Source: Tetracentron sinense
Lineage: Eukaryota > Streptophyta > Magnoliopsida > Trochodendrales > Trochodendraceae
Assembly: GCA_015143295.1 (NCBI GenBank)
Contig: CM026562.1
Coordinates: forward strand, 15,900,041-15,964,040
Direction: 5' to 3'
DNA: 64,000 nucleotides
Positions 39,531 through 50,500 of this stretch are shown here, piece by piece. The stretch's first letter is position 1. The number at the start of each line of letters is the position of its first letter. The notes beneath the pieces are model-generated. The model was not told the DNA's origin and searched no databases. It worked only from the letters and a program-made list of their open reading frames with translations. The translations under genes were made by a program, and so were the position numbers.

Positions 39531-39741
39531 GCCTTCAGGTCCAGACTGTTTTGGCCATATCTTTTGACTCGTTCGTCCGGTTTTGACGATTCAACTTGCG
39601 TTGGGTTCGTACTTCGAAAAGGAACATTTCTGACATTTCGAAATTTCCAATTTCTTCCTTATTTATTAATTATACCTCTTTAAAGGCAAAATGGCAACGA
39701 AAGTGCCATGTATTGAGCATGAAAAAGTCTGGGGCTCTACA

Positions 39742-39752
39742 TCCTCCCCCCC
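39742..39752 (-). other. Polypurine tract (plus-strand primer site)
   Basis: On the minus strand this is GGGGGGGAGGA immediately before the 3' LTR start TGTAGAG. It is preceded by aaatttcgaggacgaaattt, a conserved stretch also found before the PPT of the right-hand element at about 62677-62696. Confidence 0.88.
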
Positions 39753-39843
39753 TTACAAAAATTTCGTCCTCGAAATTTGGACGGGACATGCATTACTGAA
39801 TCAAACAAAAATATAAGCCACATATACAAAACCTATACAAAAC

Positions 39844-40597
39844 TCATTCAATTAATTCTGGGTACTTTGCTTTGACTTCGGCTTCACGCTCCCATGTAGC
39901 TTCTTCCCGAGCATGGTGTTGCCATTGCACAAGAACCAAAGGGGTTGTCTTGTTGCGAAGCACCTGATCTCTTCGATCCAAAATCTGAACCGGCTTTTCA
40001 ATCAATGTGAGGTCCTCTTGAATCTCCAACGGTTCCAAGTCTATGACATGCGAAGGATCCGCAATGTACTTCCGAAGCATAGACACATGGAAGACGTTGT
40101 GAACTGCGGCCATGTGAGGTGGGAGAGCTACCCTGTAAGCGACCTCACCAACTCGTGTGATAATCTCAAAAGGCCCAATATACCGAGGACTGAGCTTGCC
40201 TCGCTTTCCAAATCTCATGATCCCTTTGCTAGGAGATACTTTCACAAAAACTTGATCTGCTACTTGAAATTCCAAGTCCCTACGGCGCGTGTCCGCATAA
40301 CTTTTCTGGCGATCGTGAGCGGCTTTCAATCGATCCCGAATGATCTTAACTGTGTTTGCAGTTTGCTCAATCAACTCTAGACCAAGTACTTTCCTTTCTC
40401 CTACCTCATCCCAATAGAGAGGAGACCTACAACTTCGCCCATACAAGGCCTCAAATGGTGCCATTTGGACACTCGCTTGATAGCTGTTATTATAGGCGAA
40501 TTCAACCAAAGGCAAGTGCTCTTCCCAACTGCCTCTGAAATCCAACATACAAGCCCGAAGCATGTCTTCAATGACTTGGTTCACTCTCTCAGTTTCT
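39844..40597 (-). pseudogene. Integrase C-terminal part and chromodomain
   Basis: One open frame from just after the internal deletion to the stop at 39844-39846 (recognisable from 40584). It begins with the region holding the last catalytic Glu of the DDE triad (ETERVNQ lies across the junction), then EFAYNNSYQASV and ALYGRSCRSPL, the basic linker (HDRQKSYADTRRR), the GPFEII...VAYRVALP region and VHNVFHVSMLRKYI. It ends with a chromodomain, LVQWQHHAREEATWERE, with its usual Trp and Glu positions. The chromodomain in this class tethers integration to heterochromatin marks. The part is in a different frame from the integrase core upstream, so it is not made as a fusion from this copy. Confidence 0.85.
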
Positions 40598-40895
40598 CCA
40601 TAGCCTCCTGGACGCTTTTCCAGAATCGTGATGTGAATCTTGGATCCCGATCTGACACAATACTAACGGGCACTCCGTGCAACCTCACCACTTCCTTGAT
40701 GTACAAGGGGCGGCTAACTGACTAGAGTTGAAAGTAGTTCGGTAAGGTAAGAAGTGAGCGGACTTCGTCAAACGATCCACTACTACCCATATCGCATCTG
40801 AGCCCCTTGCCGTCTTTGGCATGCCAACTATGAAATCCATGGATATGTTCTCCCATTTCCACTCGGGAATCGGAAGGAACTGTAATAGACCTGCG
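40598..40895 (-). pseudogene. Integrase catalytic core, frameshifted and internally deleted
   Basis: The frame after the 1-nt loss near 40896 gives the first catalytic Asp region ([31 protein letters not shown]). Near 40715-40722 the frame changes again; the next frame carries [16 protein letters not shown] with the second catalytic Asp. At about 40598-40601 roughly 17 codons before the catalytic Glu region are missing and the frame is lost. Family integrases have this region uninterrupted, so this enzyme cannot be made active from this copy. Confidence 0.85.
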
Positions 40896-43124
40896 GCCGC
40901 ATGTGTTCTGCTTTTACCTGTTGACACACCAAGCACCGTGCTACATATTCCGCAACCTCCCTCTTCATATTCCGCCACCAAAAGTGACTTTGAGGTTCCG
41001 GTACATCTTTGTACCCCCTGGATGCACTGTGTACTTCGAACGGTGCTTCATCCAAAATCTCTCTTCGAAGATCTGCATTGGCTGGGACGCACAGCCTTCC
41101 CTTGAATGTGATAGCACCCCGACTAGTGAGAGAGAAGTCCTCACTACCCTTAGTAACTTCCTTGTCCCGATAAGCCAACAATTCAGCATCCGTGGCTTGG
41201 TATTCTTGGATCAAATCTATAATGTATGGCCGAACCGTGACATTTGCCAAGATAGGACCACGAACAGAGTCATTCACACTAATGTCCAGATTTGCCAAGT
41301 CTTCTAGTAGCTTCCATTCTTGAACCAACATGTGTGCTAACAACCCCTGAGGTCTTCTACTCAAAGTATCAGCCACTACATTTGCTTTACCCGGGTGGTA
41401 TTGAATGGTACAATTATAGTCCTTCAGAAATTCCATCCAACGCCGTTGCCTTAGATTCAATTCCTTTTGGGAAAAGAGGTACTTGAGGCTCTTCTGATCC
41501 GTGAACACACAGAACTCCACCCCATAAAGGTAATGACGCCAAATCTTAATTGCAAACACGACCGCCGCAAGCTCCAAGTCGTGCGTGGGATAATTCTTCT
41601 CATGCTCCTTCAATTGCCTTGATGCATAGGCAATGACTTTCTTGTGCTGCATGAGTACACACCCAAGTCCAACGTGTGAGGCATCACTATACACCTCATA
41701 CCCATAAGGTCCAGATAGCACAGTAAGGACAGGGGCTATAGTAAGCCTCTTCTTCAGTTCCGTGAAACTGATCTCGCACTTATCACTCCATACAAACTTT
41801 GCATTCTTCCTCGTCAGGTAAGTGAGTGGTGCTGCAAGGCTAGAGAAACCCTCTACGAATCTCCTGTAGTAGCCTGCCAACCCAAGAAAGCTGCGTATCT
41901 CCGTGACACTCTTGGGCCTCGCCCAACTCATGACTGCCTCTATCTTCTTTGGATCTACCGATATGCCTTCCGCGGAAACAACATGGCCTAGAAATGCCAC
42001 CTCTTCGAGCCAAAACTCACACTTGCTAAGTTTGGCGTATAGCTTGTGCTCTCTTAGCATTTCCAAAGCAAGGCATAGGTCGCGTGTGTGATCTTCCCGT
42101 GTCTGGGAATAGACCAAAATGTCATCAATAAATACAATCACGCACCTATCATGATATGGCCGAAACACCCGGTTCATCAAATCCATAAAGGCTGCCGGCG
42201 CGTTCGTGAGTCCAAAAGGCATCACCAAGAACTCGTAGTGTCCATACCGAGTCCTGAAAGCAGTTTTGAGAACATCTTCCACCTTAATCTTCAACTGGTA
42301 ATAACCCGATCGAAGGTTTATCTTCGAGAAAAATCTCGCTCCCTTCAACTGATCGAACAAGTCATCAATCCTAGGCAAGGGATACCTGTTTTTTATAGTG
42401 ACTTTGTTCAATTGCCTGTAATCGACGCACATCCGCATCGAGCCATCTTTCTTCTTAACAAACAACACCGGGGCACCCCACGGTGAGACACTTGGTTGAA
42501 TGAAACCAAGACCTTGTAATTCTTCCAACTGGGTCTTTAACTCTTTGAGTTCAATAGGGGCCATTCTATACGAAGCCCTGAAAACAGGAGCTGCGCCTGG
42601 TGCAAGCTCGATCACAAACTCAATCTCCCTGTCTGGAGGAGGCAATCCTGGCAACTCCTCTGGAAATACATCCAGGAACTCACTCACAACCGGGATAGTT
42701 GATGAGTCCTTTGCCTCGGGGTTAGCTAAGCTCAACGCCGCAAAACGAGCAATATATCTACTTTTCAACCCGCGGAAGTGGAATGATTTTCCTTCTACTG
42801 GCTTGAAGAGTACCATTTTCTCAAAGCAAGCTACATGCCCATGATGTGCTGCTAACCAATCCATTCCCAATATAACATCAAAGTCTTGGAATCCGAGGAC
42901 GATGAGATCAACCGCCAACTCGTGGCTTCCCACTTGGACCACACTATTTCTATACACTTTATCTGCCAATACTGTTTTGCCGAGAGGAGTCGAAATGGCT
43001 AACTCCGATTCTAGCTGACTTGGCTCTACAGAAAAGCCTTCTGAAAAACTCGGCGAGACAAATGAATGAGTAGACCCGGTATCAATCAACACTCGAGCCA
43101 AATACTCACTGACTAGTAGGGTTC
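40896..43124 (-). pseudogene. Pol: protease, reverse transcriptase, RNase H and integrase zinc region
   Basis: A long open frame (it stays open upstream through the intron-like segment to 43227). Protease has [13 protein letters not shown] has [19 protein letters not shown], motif A as [10 protein letters not shown], and the active-site box FIDDILVYS near 42129-42103. Motif A normally has Asp where this copy has Asn (codon 42316-42318), which removes a metal-binding residue. RNase H keeps its acidic residues ([25 protein letters not shown]). In the integrase HHCC region two opposite frameshifts near 41045 and 40988 garble the His-containing stretch; the Cys pair [11 protein letters not shown] remains. 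The frame ends at 40828 after a 1-nt loss near 40896. Confidence 0.9.
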
Positions 43125-43270
43125 CTGAAATTTTAACTAGCGTAGTTAATCCATGCATCAACAGCGTATACATGTAGGTATATATACATATAGAACATGC
43201 CAAGTACGTACGCAGAGAATAGAGCATAACATAATAATCACGAATATAGAAATTAACTCTAACTGCGTAC
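43125..43270 (-). other. Candidate spliceosomal intron between gag and protease (146 nt)
   Basis: On the minus strand the segment begins gtacgcagtt and ends aaaatttcag, is AT-rich, and contains ttaac words suitable for a branch point. Upstream bases encode ASDYVVQ and downstream bases encode [16 protein letters not shown], which join in frame (the split codon gives Gly) into the usual gag-to-protease linker of this family. Inside the segment the translation has no family likeness. A simple insertion with chance GT...AG borders is the alternative. Confidence 0.6.
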
Positions 43271-43299
43271 CTTGCACCACATAATCGGATGCAAGTGCA

Positions 43300-44517
43300 T
43301 CACCCTTTCAAGGCAAAAACTCGCCCCTGGTTCGCCTGGCGAGACTGAGGTGTAGACCGGGTAGTCTGAGATGACGCCTGGTATGATCCTGCTGGGCGCG
43401 CTGGTGGCCTAATCCCCTGAGACTGGCGTGGTAAATGCCGGGTAGGGCAATCCCTGATCATGTGGCCCTGGCGACCGCAATGATAACATCCACCAGATGC
43501 TCTTCGGCAATCTCCTGTCGGATGCCTTTTGCCGCATGAAGTGCAGACCTCATATGAGTAGGCCGGAGGGGCCGAAGGTGGTGCCTGCCTCGCCACCTGA
43601 GGTGCAAATGGCTGTGGGGCCGGAAGAGCCTGAGGTCGAGGTGCCTGTGGCACGTGCTGCCGTGGGGCTGGAGGCGCATAAGTCGGCCTCATCTGTGGTG
43701 CGGGCCATGTATACTGATAAGGGCCGGTACGAGCCCGCCTCTCTGGAGGTGCTAAACTACTAGCTTGGCATCTCGCCAACTCCCTCTTCTTGGACACTGT
43801 CTCTGAATTGGCCTCGACCAATAAAGCCTTGTCTACTACCTCAGGGTAGGTAGCATGTCTGAAAACCGAAACCTTCTCCATGATAACATCTTTGAGCCCT
43901 TGCTCAAACCTTCTTGCCTTCATTGCCTCGGTGGCAACCATGTGAGGCGCAAATCTAGAGAGCTCCGAGAACTTAGCTTCATATTGTGCTACTGACATCG
44001 AACATTGCTCAAGGTTGATGAATTCTCTCTCTTTCCTTTCTCGTGCTCCGATCGGAAAGTACTTCTTATAAAAAGTGTCTTTGAACTCCTCCCAAGTCCA
44101 AGGTTGACCCTGCATGGTCAAATCTCGTGTCCTCAATGCGGACAACCACCAATGGTGGGCTTCACCCTCTAGCATGAAAACTGCCCATGCTACTCTATCC
44201 TCCTCTGTGGGCGAGAGGACTGTAAAGATCTTCTCCATCTAGAGGATCCATGCCTCCGCAGCAAGAGGGTCTACACTCCCATGAAAGGATGGAGGCCTCA
44301 ATCTCCTGAATGCCTCAACTCCAGCGGTACGATGTACTGGAGTTGCGGGCGGTGGAGTAGGTGCCGCCGATGATGGTATAGCCTGCCGAGCCGCCAGTAT
44401 GGCGAGTGTCTCAGCAATAGAGCCTAAGACCTGAGAGAGGTCCGACTGCTCATCCTTATCCCGTGAAGAAGAGGAAGCCCTGGTGTGTGGTCCACGACCC
44501 CGTGTGCCCCGCCTCAT
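43300..44517 (-). pseudogene. Gag (capsid and zinc-knuckle nucleocapsid), one in-frame stop
   Basis: Starts at ATG 44517 with an Arg/Gly/Ser-rich, low-complexity head of about 75 residues, then the retrotransposon gag core (PPSFHGSVDPLAAEAWIL, EGEAHHWW, WEEFKDTFYKKYFP, SVAQYEAKFSELSRF), a Pro/Ala/Gln-rich linker and two zinc knuckles, CTSCGKRHPTGDC and CYHCGRQGHMIRDC. A single TAG at 44239-44241 interrupts the core; the frame continues directly after it. The stop at 43300-43302 comes soon after GRVFALKG; the protease-side reading lies in the +1 frame from there, so one extra A in the ttgaaaggg run (or frameshifting) separates gag from the rest. Gag packages the element RNA into particles. Confidence 0.9.
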
Positions 44518-44847
44518 GACTAAAGTCCTGAGAAGAATAGCACCATATGAGTCTCACTTGAAACCACAGCTTAATTCATTGTCATTTCTGTATTAGTTGT
44601 ATAATACTAATATACATCACATCAAGTCATCAGAGTATTCATCACATTATACTTATACTTTAGTGTTCTAGTATACCTAGGACCGTACTTGGTTAAAGCA
44701 ACCATTTTAGACTAAGACTAAAGTTTAGTCTTACACTTGGAACCAGACTCGCTCCCGACTCACTTCCTTCCTAACTTGTTTCCTAACATATGCTCTTGTC
44801 AAGCCGTGGTATAAGATTCTAAGTGACCCTAGAGACCTAAAGCCTAA
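44518..44847 (-). other. Untranslated leader between PBS and gag
   Basis: About 330 nt of AT-rich sequence without a family-like reading frame, lying between the primer-binding site and the gag start. This would be the 5' leader where packaging signals usually sit; no specific signal can be named from sequence alone. Confidence 0.6.
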
Positions 44848-44859
44848 GCTCTGATACCA
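44848..44859 (-). other. Primer-binding site, initiator tRNA-Met type
   Basis: On the minus strand it reads TGGTATCAGAGC, the 12-nt complement of the 3' end of plant initiator tRNA-Met, four bases after the 5' LTR end. It primes minus-strand cDNA synthesis and fixes the element's orientation. Confidence 0.92.
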
Positions 44860-44863
44860 CTTC

Positions 44864-47561
44864 TATCGCGACCCAAAACCCACCCTAGGAGTTAGAGTGA
44901 ACTTTGGACGACTAATCATGGCTTACATGACTTGCTTGACAAACCAACCTGTAAAACCCACAGAGCATATACAATAGAGGATATAAGCAGCGGAAACATA
45001 CTCTAACATAGCACAGCGGAAGTCTAAACAAACCTCTATGTATATACGAATCCAAGTTTATACAAAAGGAATCCAAAAGAAAGTGCGGACAGACCCGCCA
45101 AAATACATGGATATAATCACTCATGCTCACCCACAGCTAATCCACTCAGAATCTAACACCACCTACTGATAACCCTCTACGGGAGGTTCCTCAAAAGGTT
45201 CCTCGACGTACTCCTCCTCCACCCATGGACCAGGAGCACAAACATCAAATGGAGCAGCAGCTCCCTCAGAACCTGCCGACATAAGAAGTACGGCTGAGCA
45301 TGGAATACTCAGCGGGTACTAAGCACTAACCAACAGTCATAGCATACGGATAGCATACATAAAGCAGGAAACAATTCACGCATATAAAGCAGGAGCCATC
45401 AATATCATAACAAGGTAATGAGGCAATATATAATCATGCTTGCATTTCATGAAAAGCCGATAACACCCTTAAAAACACCGTGCACTTGACTTGACTGAAA
45501 ATACCATTTCCGTGCTTGAAAACTTGTCATGTTTGTCTTATCTTATCGTATCATGCGTGCCATGTGTGTCATGCCATGTCATGCTTGCTTGGAAAAGTAA
45601 ACTACTTGTGAGGGAAGGGAGACCCTTCTTCCTAAATGCCCATGCTTGTCATGTCATGTATCATGCTTACTTGTTCGGAAAAGTAATCTACTTGTGAGGG
45701 AAGGGAGACCCTTCTTCCTAGAATGCTCATGCTTGTCATGCCGTGTCATGTCATGCTTGTTTCATGCTTGGAAAAGTAAACTACTTGTGAGGGAAGGGAC
45801 CCTTCTTTCTAAATGCTCATGTCATGTCCTTTCACTTGTGAGATGTCCTTGTGAGATGTACTTGCGAGGGAAGGGAAACCCTTCTTATGATATGTATGTA
45901 CTTGCGAGGGAAGGGAAACCCTTCTTATGATAATGCATGATTGACTTGTCCTTGCCAAGAGCGAGGTAAAACATAACGTAGGATATGTCCCACCTCTAAC
46001 CATGTTCTTGAAAACCTTGATAAATCATGTCATGCATGCCGTGCTCGTGGGAAGCGTGTACATACTTGCATTTAAATTTAAATATGACATTTGGGTAATT
46101 TCACAACACATATAACATCAATGATTGAGCAATGTAATATTCATATCATTTAGGGAAAGCAAGAAAACACACTATCATAGGCCCTAGCAATATCCATAAT
46201 TTATTAGGCATGCATTTCCTAATTTACAACTCACTTTATTCACCTTGGCATTTCATCAAACATAGTGTGTTCATTATTTCATTATTCATTTAAACCTAAA
46301 TCATGCTTTTCTAGGTGGGTTATGCTCACATCACACTCGTATGTTCAGTATTAGTACAATGCCCTTTCCCATTCATTCATCACATCATCCACACGGCATC
46401 CATTCGCCAATATCCACCTCCATTCACCATTCACAACCATCCATCTCATAGCACATGTGTAAATGAAAGAAAATCAAAAGAAATAAAGGGAGAAGAGGAA
46501 CTATAACTAGGAGGGTAGCAAGAAGTACCGACCTTGAAGAAATGAGGAAGAAATCCCCTTTCCAAAACGACTGTGTAGCTGCTGCCCTAGCTTGGAGAAC
46601 GCTCTCCACGAGTGCTTGAGCCGAGATCTTGGAGAAGAGCCGAGCTTGAAGTGATCTAGGGTCTCAAACCCCTTTGATTTCTCTTCCAAAGACAAGCCCT
46701 AGGTTGGAATCGCCTTCTCCCCTTTCTCCTATTCTCTCAAACTCTCTAAGTGTTGAATGATGCCCTAAAGGCTCGGGCAAGACTCTTAAGGTAAGAGTAA
46801 ACCGACCAAAAGACCATAATACCCTTACTGAAATTTCTGCAAAAACGCGAGTGCCGAACTCGTTGTGCTGTGAACAGTGCCAAACACGTTGTGCTGTGAA
46901 TACTGCCAAACACGTTGTGTTGTGAATAGTGCCGAACACGTTGTGCTGTGAACAGTGCCACACACGTTGTGCTGTGAATAGTGCCGAACACGTTGTGCTG
47001 TGAATAGTGCCGAACACGTTGTGCTGTGAACAGTGCCACACACGTTGTGCTGTGAATAGTGCCGAACACGTTGTCCATTGTGAAGGGTGCCGAACCCGTT
47101 GTCACGTTGTGTTGTGCATAGTGCTGAACACGTTGTCCGTTGTCTTATGTACAACGTGCCCGTTGTGAGCTGTACAACGTACCCGTTGTGAGCTGTACAA
47201 CGTACCCGTTGTCTGTTACACAACGGATGCACAACGTATACGTTATCAGAGTACGTTGTCTGTGCCTTCTGAGCTATGTCCTTAGCGCCTTCCGAGCTAC
47301 GTCCTTAGCGCCTTCCGAGCTACGTCCTTAGTGCCTTCCGAGCTACGATTGCCTTCAGGTCCAGACTGTTTTGGCCATATCTTTTGACTCGTTCGTCCAA
47401 TTTTGACGATTCAACTTGCGTTGGGTTCGTACTTCGAAAAGGAACATTTCTGACGTTTCGAAATTTCCAATTTCTTCCTTATTTATTAATTATACCTCTT
47501 TAAAGGCAAAATGGCAACGAAAGTGCCATGTATTGAGCATGAAAAAGTCTGGGGCTCTACA
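44864..47561 (-). mobile_element. 5' LTR of the complete element, 2698 bp
   Basis: Starts TGTAGAGCCCC at 47561 (minus) and ends GGTCGCGATA at 44864. It carries the 86-bp repeats (ctact at 45602, 45688, 45781), an extra acttgcgagggaagggaaac unit near 45900, nine 26-bp minisatellite units and the 23-bp repeat. In its role as promoter it would drive the genomic RNA. No clear TATA box is seen at the position where the 1-2251 and 62712-64000 LTRs have one. Confidence 0.93.
46858..47092. repeat. 26-bp minisatellite in the 5' LTR, nine copies
   Basis: Units start at 46861 and recur every 26 bp to 47069. One unit fewer than in the 3' LTR (39004-39238), so the two LTRs have changed length by a single repeat since insertion. 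Confidence 0.92.
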
Positions 47562-50500
47562 GGGTCGGGTTTCGATGTCATACTTCTAACGCGTGTATTT
47601 CAACCCAACCTAAGTGTAGGAATTTGATTAGAAGAAATCCGTGGTCTTTTACCCAATTGGCGCACTGAGTGGCTCGAAATCCATACTTCGAAAGTATACT
47701 TCGGCCTAAAAAAGTGAACAACACGCAAGGAATCAAAACCTATGATCAGATTTTGATGTGATTTCTTCTAACGCGTGTATTTTTTATCCAACGTAAGTGT
47801 GAGAAATCGTTTCAAAAATATACGAGGCCGTTTGCCTGATTTGCACAGCAAGAGGCTGAAACTCATGCTTTGAAAGTATACTTCGTTCTAAACCTAAAAA
47901 AGTGCACCACATCCAAACCGGGGGTCGGATTTTTATTCCATTTCTTCTAATGCGTGTATCTCGGCCCAACCTAAGTGTAAGAATTCGATTCGATGGAATT
48001 TGAGTTCGTTTCCCCGATTTGGGCACCGAGAGGCCCAAAATTTATACTTAGAAAGTAAACTTCGGCCTAAACCTAAAAACGCGCACCGAATCCAGACCTA
48101 CGATCGGATTTTGATGTCATTTATTCTAACACCAATATTTCGACCAAACCTGAGTGTGGGAATTCATTTGGATGGAATTTGAGATCGTTACCCCGATTTG
48201 GACATTGGGAGGCTCAAAATCGATACTTAGAAAGTACACTTTGGCATGAACCTAAAAATGAGCACCAAATCCAAACAGGGGGTCGGGTTTCGATGTCATA
48301 CTTCTAACCCGTGTATTTCTACCCAACCTAAGTGTAGGAATTCGATTAGAAGAAATCTGTGGTCTTTTACCCGATTGGCACACTGAGAGGCTCGAAATCC
48401 ATACTTAGAAAGTATACTTCGGCCTAAAAAAGTGAACAACACGCAAGGAATCAAGCCTATGATCAGATTTTGATGTGATTTCTTCTAACGCGTGTATTTT
48501 TGATCCAACGTAAGTCTGAGAAATCGTTTCAATAAAATACGAGGCCGTTTGCCTGATTTGCACACCAAGAGGCTGAAATCATGCTTAGAAAGTATACTTC
48601 GTTCTAAACCTAAAAAAGTGCACCATAGCCAAACCGGGGGTCGGATTTTTATTCCATTTCTTCTAATGCGTGTATCTCGACCCAACCTAAGTGTAAGAAT
48701 TCGATTCGATGGAATTCGAGTTCGTTTCCCCGATTTGGGCACCAAGAGGCAAATTTATACTTAGAAAGTAAACCTCGGCCTAAACCTACAAACGCGCACC
48801 AACTCCAAACCTGTGATCAAATCTCGCTGTGATTTCTTCTAACACGTGTATTTCGATCCAACATAAGTGTGAGAATTTGTTTCAATAGAATCCGAGGCTG
48901 TTTGCCCGATTTGCGCACACCAAGAGGCTAAAACTCATGCTTAGAAAGTATACTTCGTCCTAAACCTAAAAAAGTGCACCACATCCAAACCGGGGGTCGG
49001 ATTTTGATGCCGTTTCTTCTAATGCGTGTATCTCTACCTAACCTAAATGTAAGAATTCGTTTCGATGGAGTCCAGGTTCGTTGCCCCGATTTGGGTACCG
49101 AGAGGCCCGGAATTCATACTTAGAAAGTAAACATCGGCTTAAACCTACAAACAAGCACCAAATGAAAACCTTTGATCAGATTTTGATGTCATTTGATCTA
49201 ACTTGTGTATTTCGATCAAACCTAAGTTTAGGAATTCGTTTTGATAGAATACGATGTCGTTTGCCCGATTTACGTACCGAGAGGCCGAAATCCATACTTA
49301 GAACGTATACTTCGGCCTAAAAGTATAAAAGCACCCCAATTCCAAACCGGGGGTCGAATTTCGAAGCCGTTTCTTCTAACGCTTGTATTTCAACCAAAGC
49401 TAAGCGTGGGAATTCATTTCGATGGAATCCAAGGTCGATAACACGATTTGGGCACTGACAGGTCAAAATTCATACTCAGAAAGTATACATCGGCCTAAAC
49501 GTAAAGAATCACAGAAATTCCAAATCGGGGGTCGGATATCGATGTCGTTTCTTCTAACACCTGTATTTTGACCAAACCTGAGTGTGGGAATTCGTTTCGA
49601 TGGAATGCGATGTCGTTTCTCCGATTTGGGCACCGAGAGGTTTGACATCCATACTTAGAAAGTATAATTCAGCCAAAACCTACAAATGTGCACCAAATCT
49701 AAACCGAGGGTCGAATTTCGATGTGGTTTCTTCTAAGACATGTATCTCGACCAAACCTAAGTGTGGGATTTCGTTTCGATGGAATCCGAGATCGTTTGCC
49801 CGATTTTGGCATTGAGAGGCTCAAAATCCGTACTTAGAAAGTATACCTCGGCCTAAACCAACAAACGCGCACCATATCCAAACCTGTGATCAGATATCGA
49901 TGTCATTTCTTCTAACTCATGTATTTCGATCAAACCTAAGTGTAGGAATTCGGTTCGATAGAATACGAGGTCGTTTGCCCAATTTACGCACCGAGAGGCC
50001 GAAATCCATACTTAGAAAGTATACTTCAGACTAAAAAAGTGAACAATGCGCAAGGAATCAAAACCTGTCATCAGATTTCATTGTGATTTCTTCTAACCCG
50101 TGTATTTCGATCCAACGTAGGTGTGAGAATTCGTTTCAAGACAATCCAAGGCCGTTTGCCCGGTTTGCGCACCAAGAGGCTGAAACTCATGCTTAGCAAG
50201 TATACTTCGTCCTATACCTAAAAAAGTGCACCACATCAAAATAGGGCGTCGAATTTTGATGCCGTTTCTTCCAATGCATGTATCTAGACCCATCCTAAGT
50301 GTAAGAATTCGTTTTGAAGGAATCCGAGTTCGTTTCCCCGATTTGGGCACCGAGAGGCCCGAAATTCATACCTAGAAAGTAAACTTCAGCCAAAACCTAC
50401 AAACGCGCACCTAATCAAAACCTGTGACAGATTTCGATGTCATTTGTTCTAACTCTTTTATTTCGATCAAATCTAAGTGTAGGAATTCGTTTCGATAGAA

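Larger units (their letters stand above)
37058..39741 (-). mobile_element. 3' LTR of the complete element, 2684 bp
   Basis: On the minus strand it starts TGTAGAGCCCC at 39741, next to the PPT, and ends GGGTCGCGACA at 37058, so it has TG...CA termini. It contains three units of the 86-bp repeat (ctact at 37797, 37883, 37976), ten units of the 26-bp minisatellite and four units of a 23-bp repeat. Against the 5' LTR it shows scattered single-base changes and one extra 26-bp unit. Its first base pair is tg where the 5' LTR has ta at 44864-44865. Confidence 0.93.
37058..47561 (-). mobile_element. Complete Ty3/gypsy chromovirus (Tekay/Del type), 10,504 bp, defective
   Basis: The element runs on the minus strand: 5' LTR 44864-47561, PBS 44848-44859, gag 44517-43300, intron-like gap 43270-43125, protease-RT-RNase H-integrase 43124-40598, integrase C-terminus with chromodomain to 39844, PPT 39752-39742, 3' LTR 39741-37058. 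A 5-bp target duplication GGGTC is at 37053-37057 and 47562-47566, inside a satellite monomer. Domain order with integrase after RNase H gives Ty3/gypsy; the chromodomain, long LTRs and overall protein wording give the Tekay/Del lineage of chromoviruses, known for insertion in heterochromatin. Stops, frameshifts and a lost RT catalytic Asp make it non-autonomous. The LTRs differ by only a few percent by eye, so it is a fairly young insertion. Confidence 0.93.

Noticed and set aside
39913..40380. 155-codon plus-strand open frame
   Set aside because: Antisense shadow of the integrase C-terminal reading on the minus strand.
42088..42486. 132-codon plus-strand open frame
   Set aside because: Antisense shadow of the reverse transcriptase.
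44848..44859. Possible tRNA gene fragment
   Set aside because: Only the 12-nt primer-binding complement is present, no cloverleaf; its place next to the LTR explains it.
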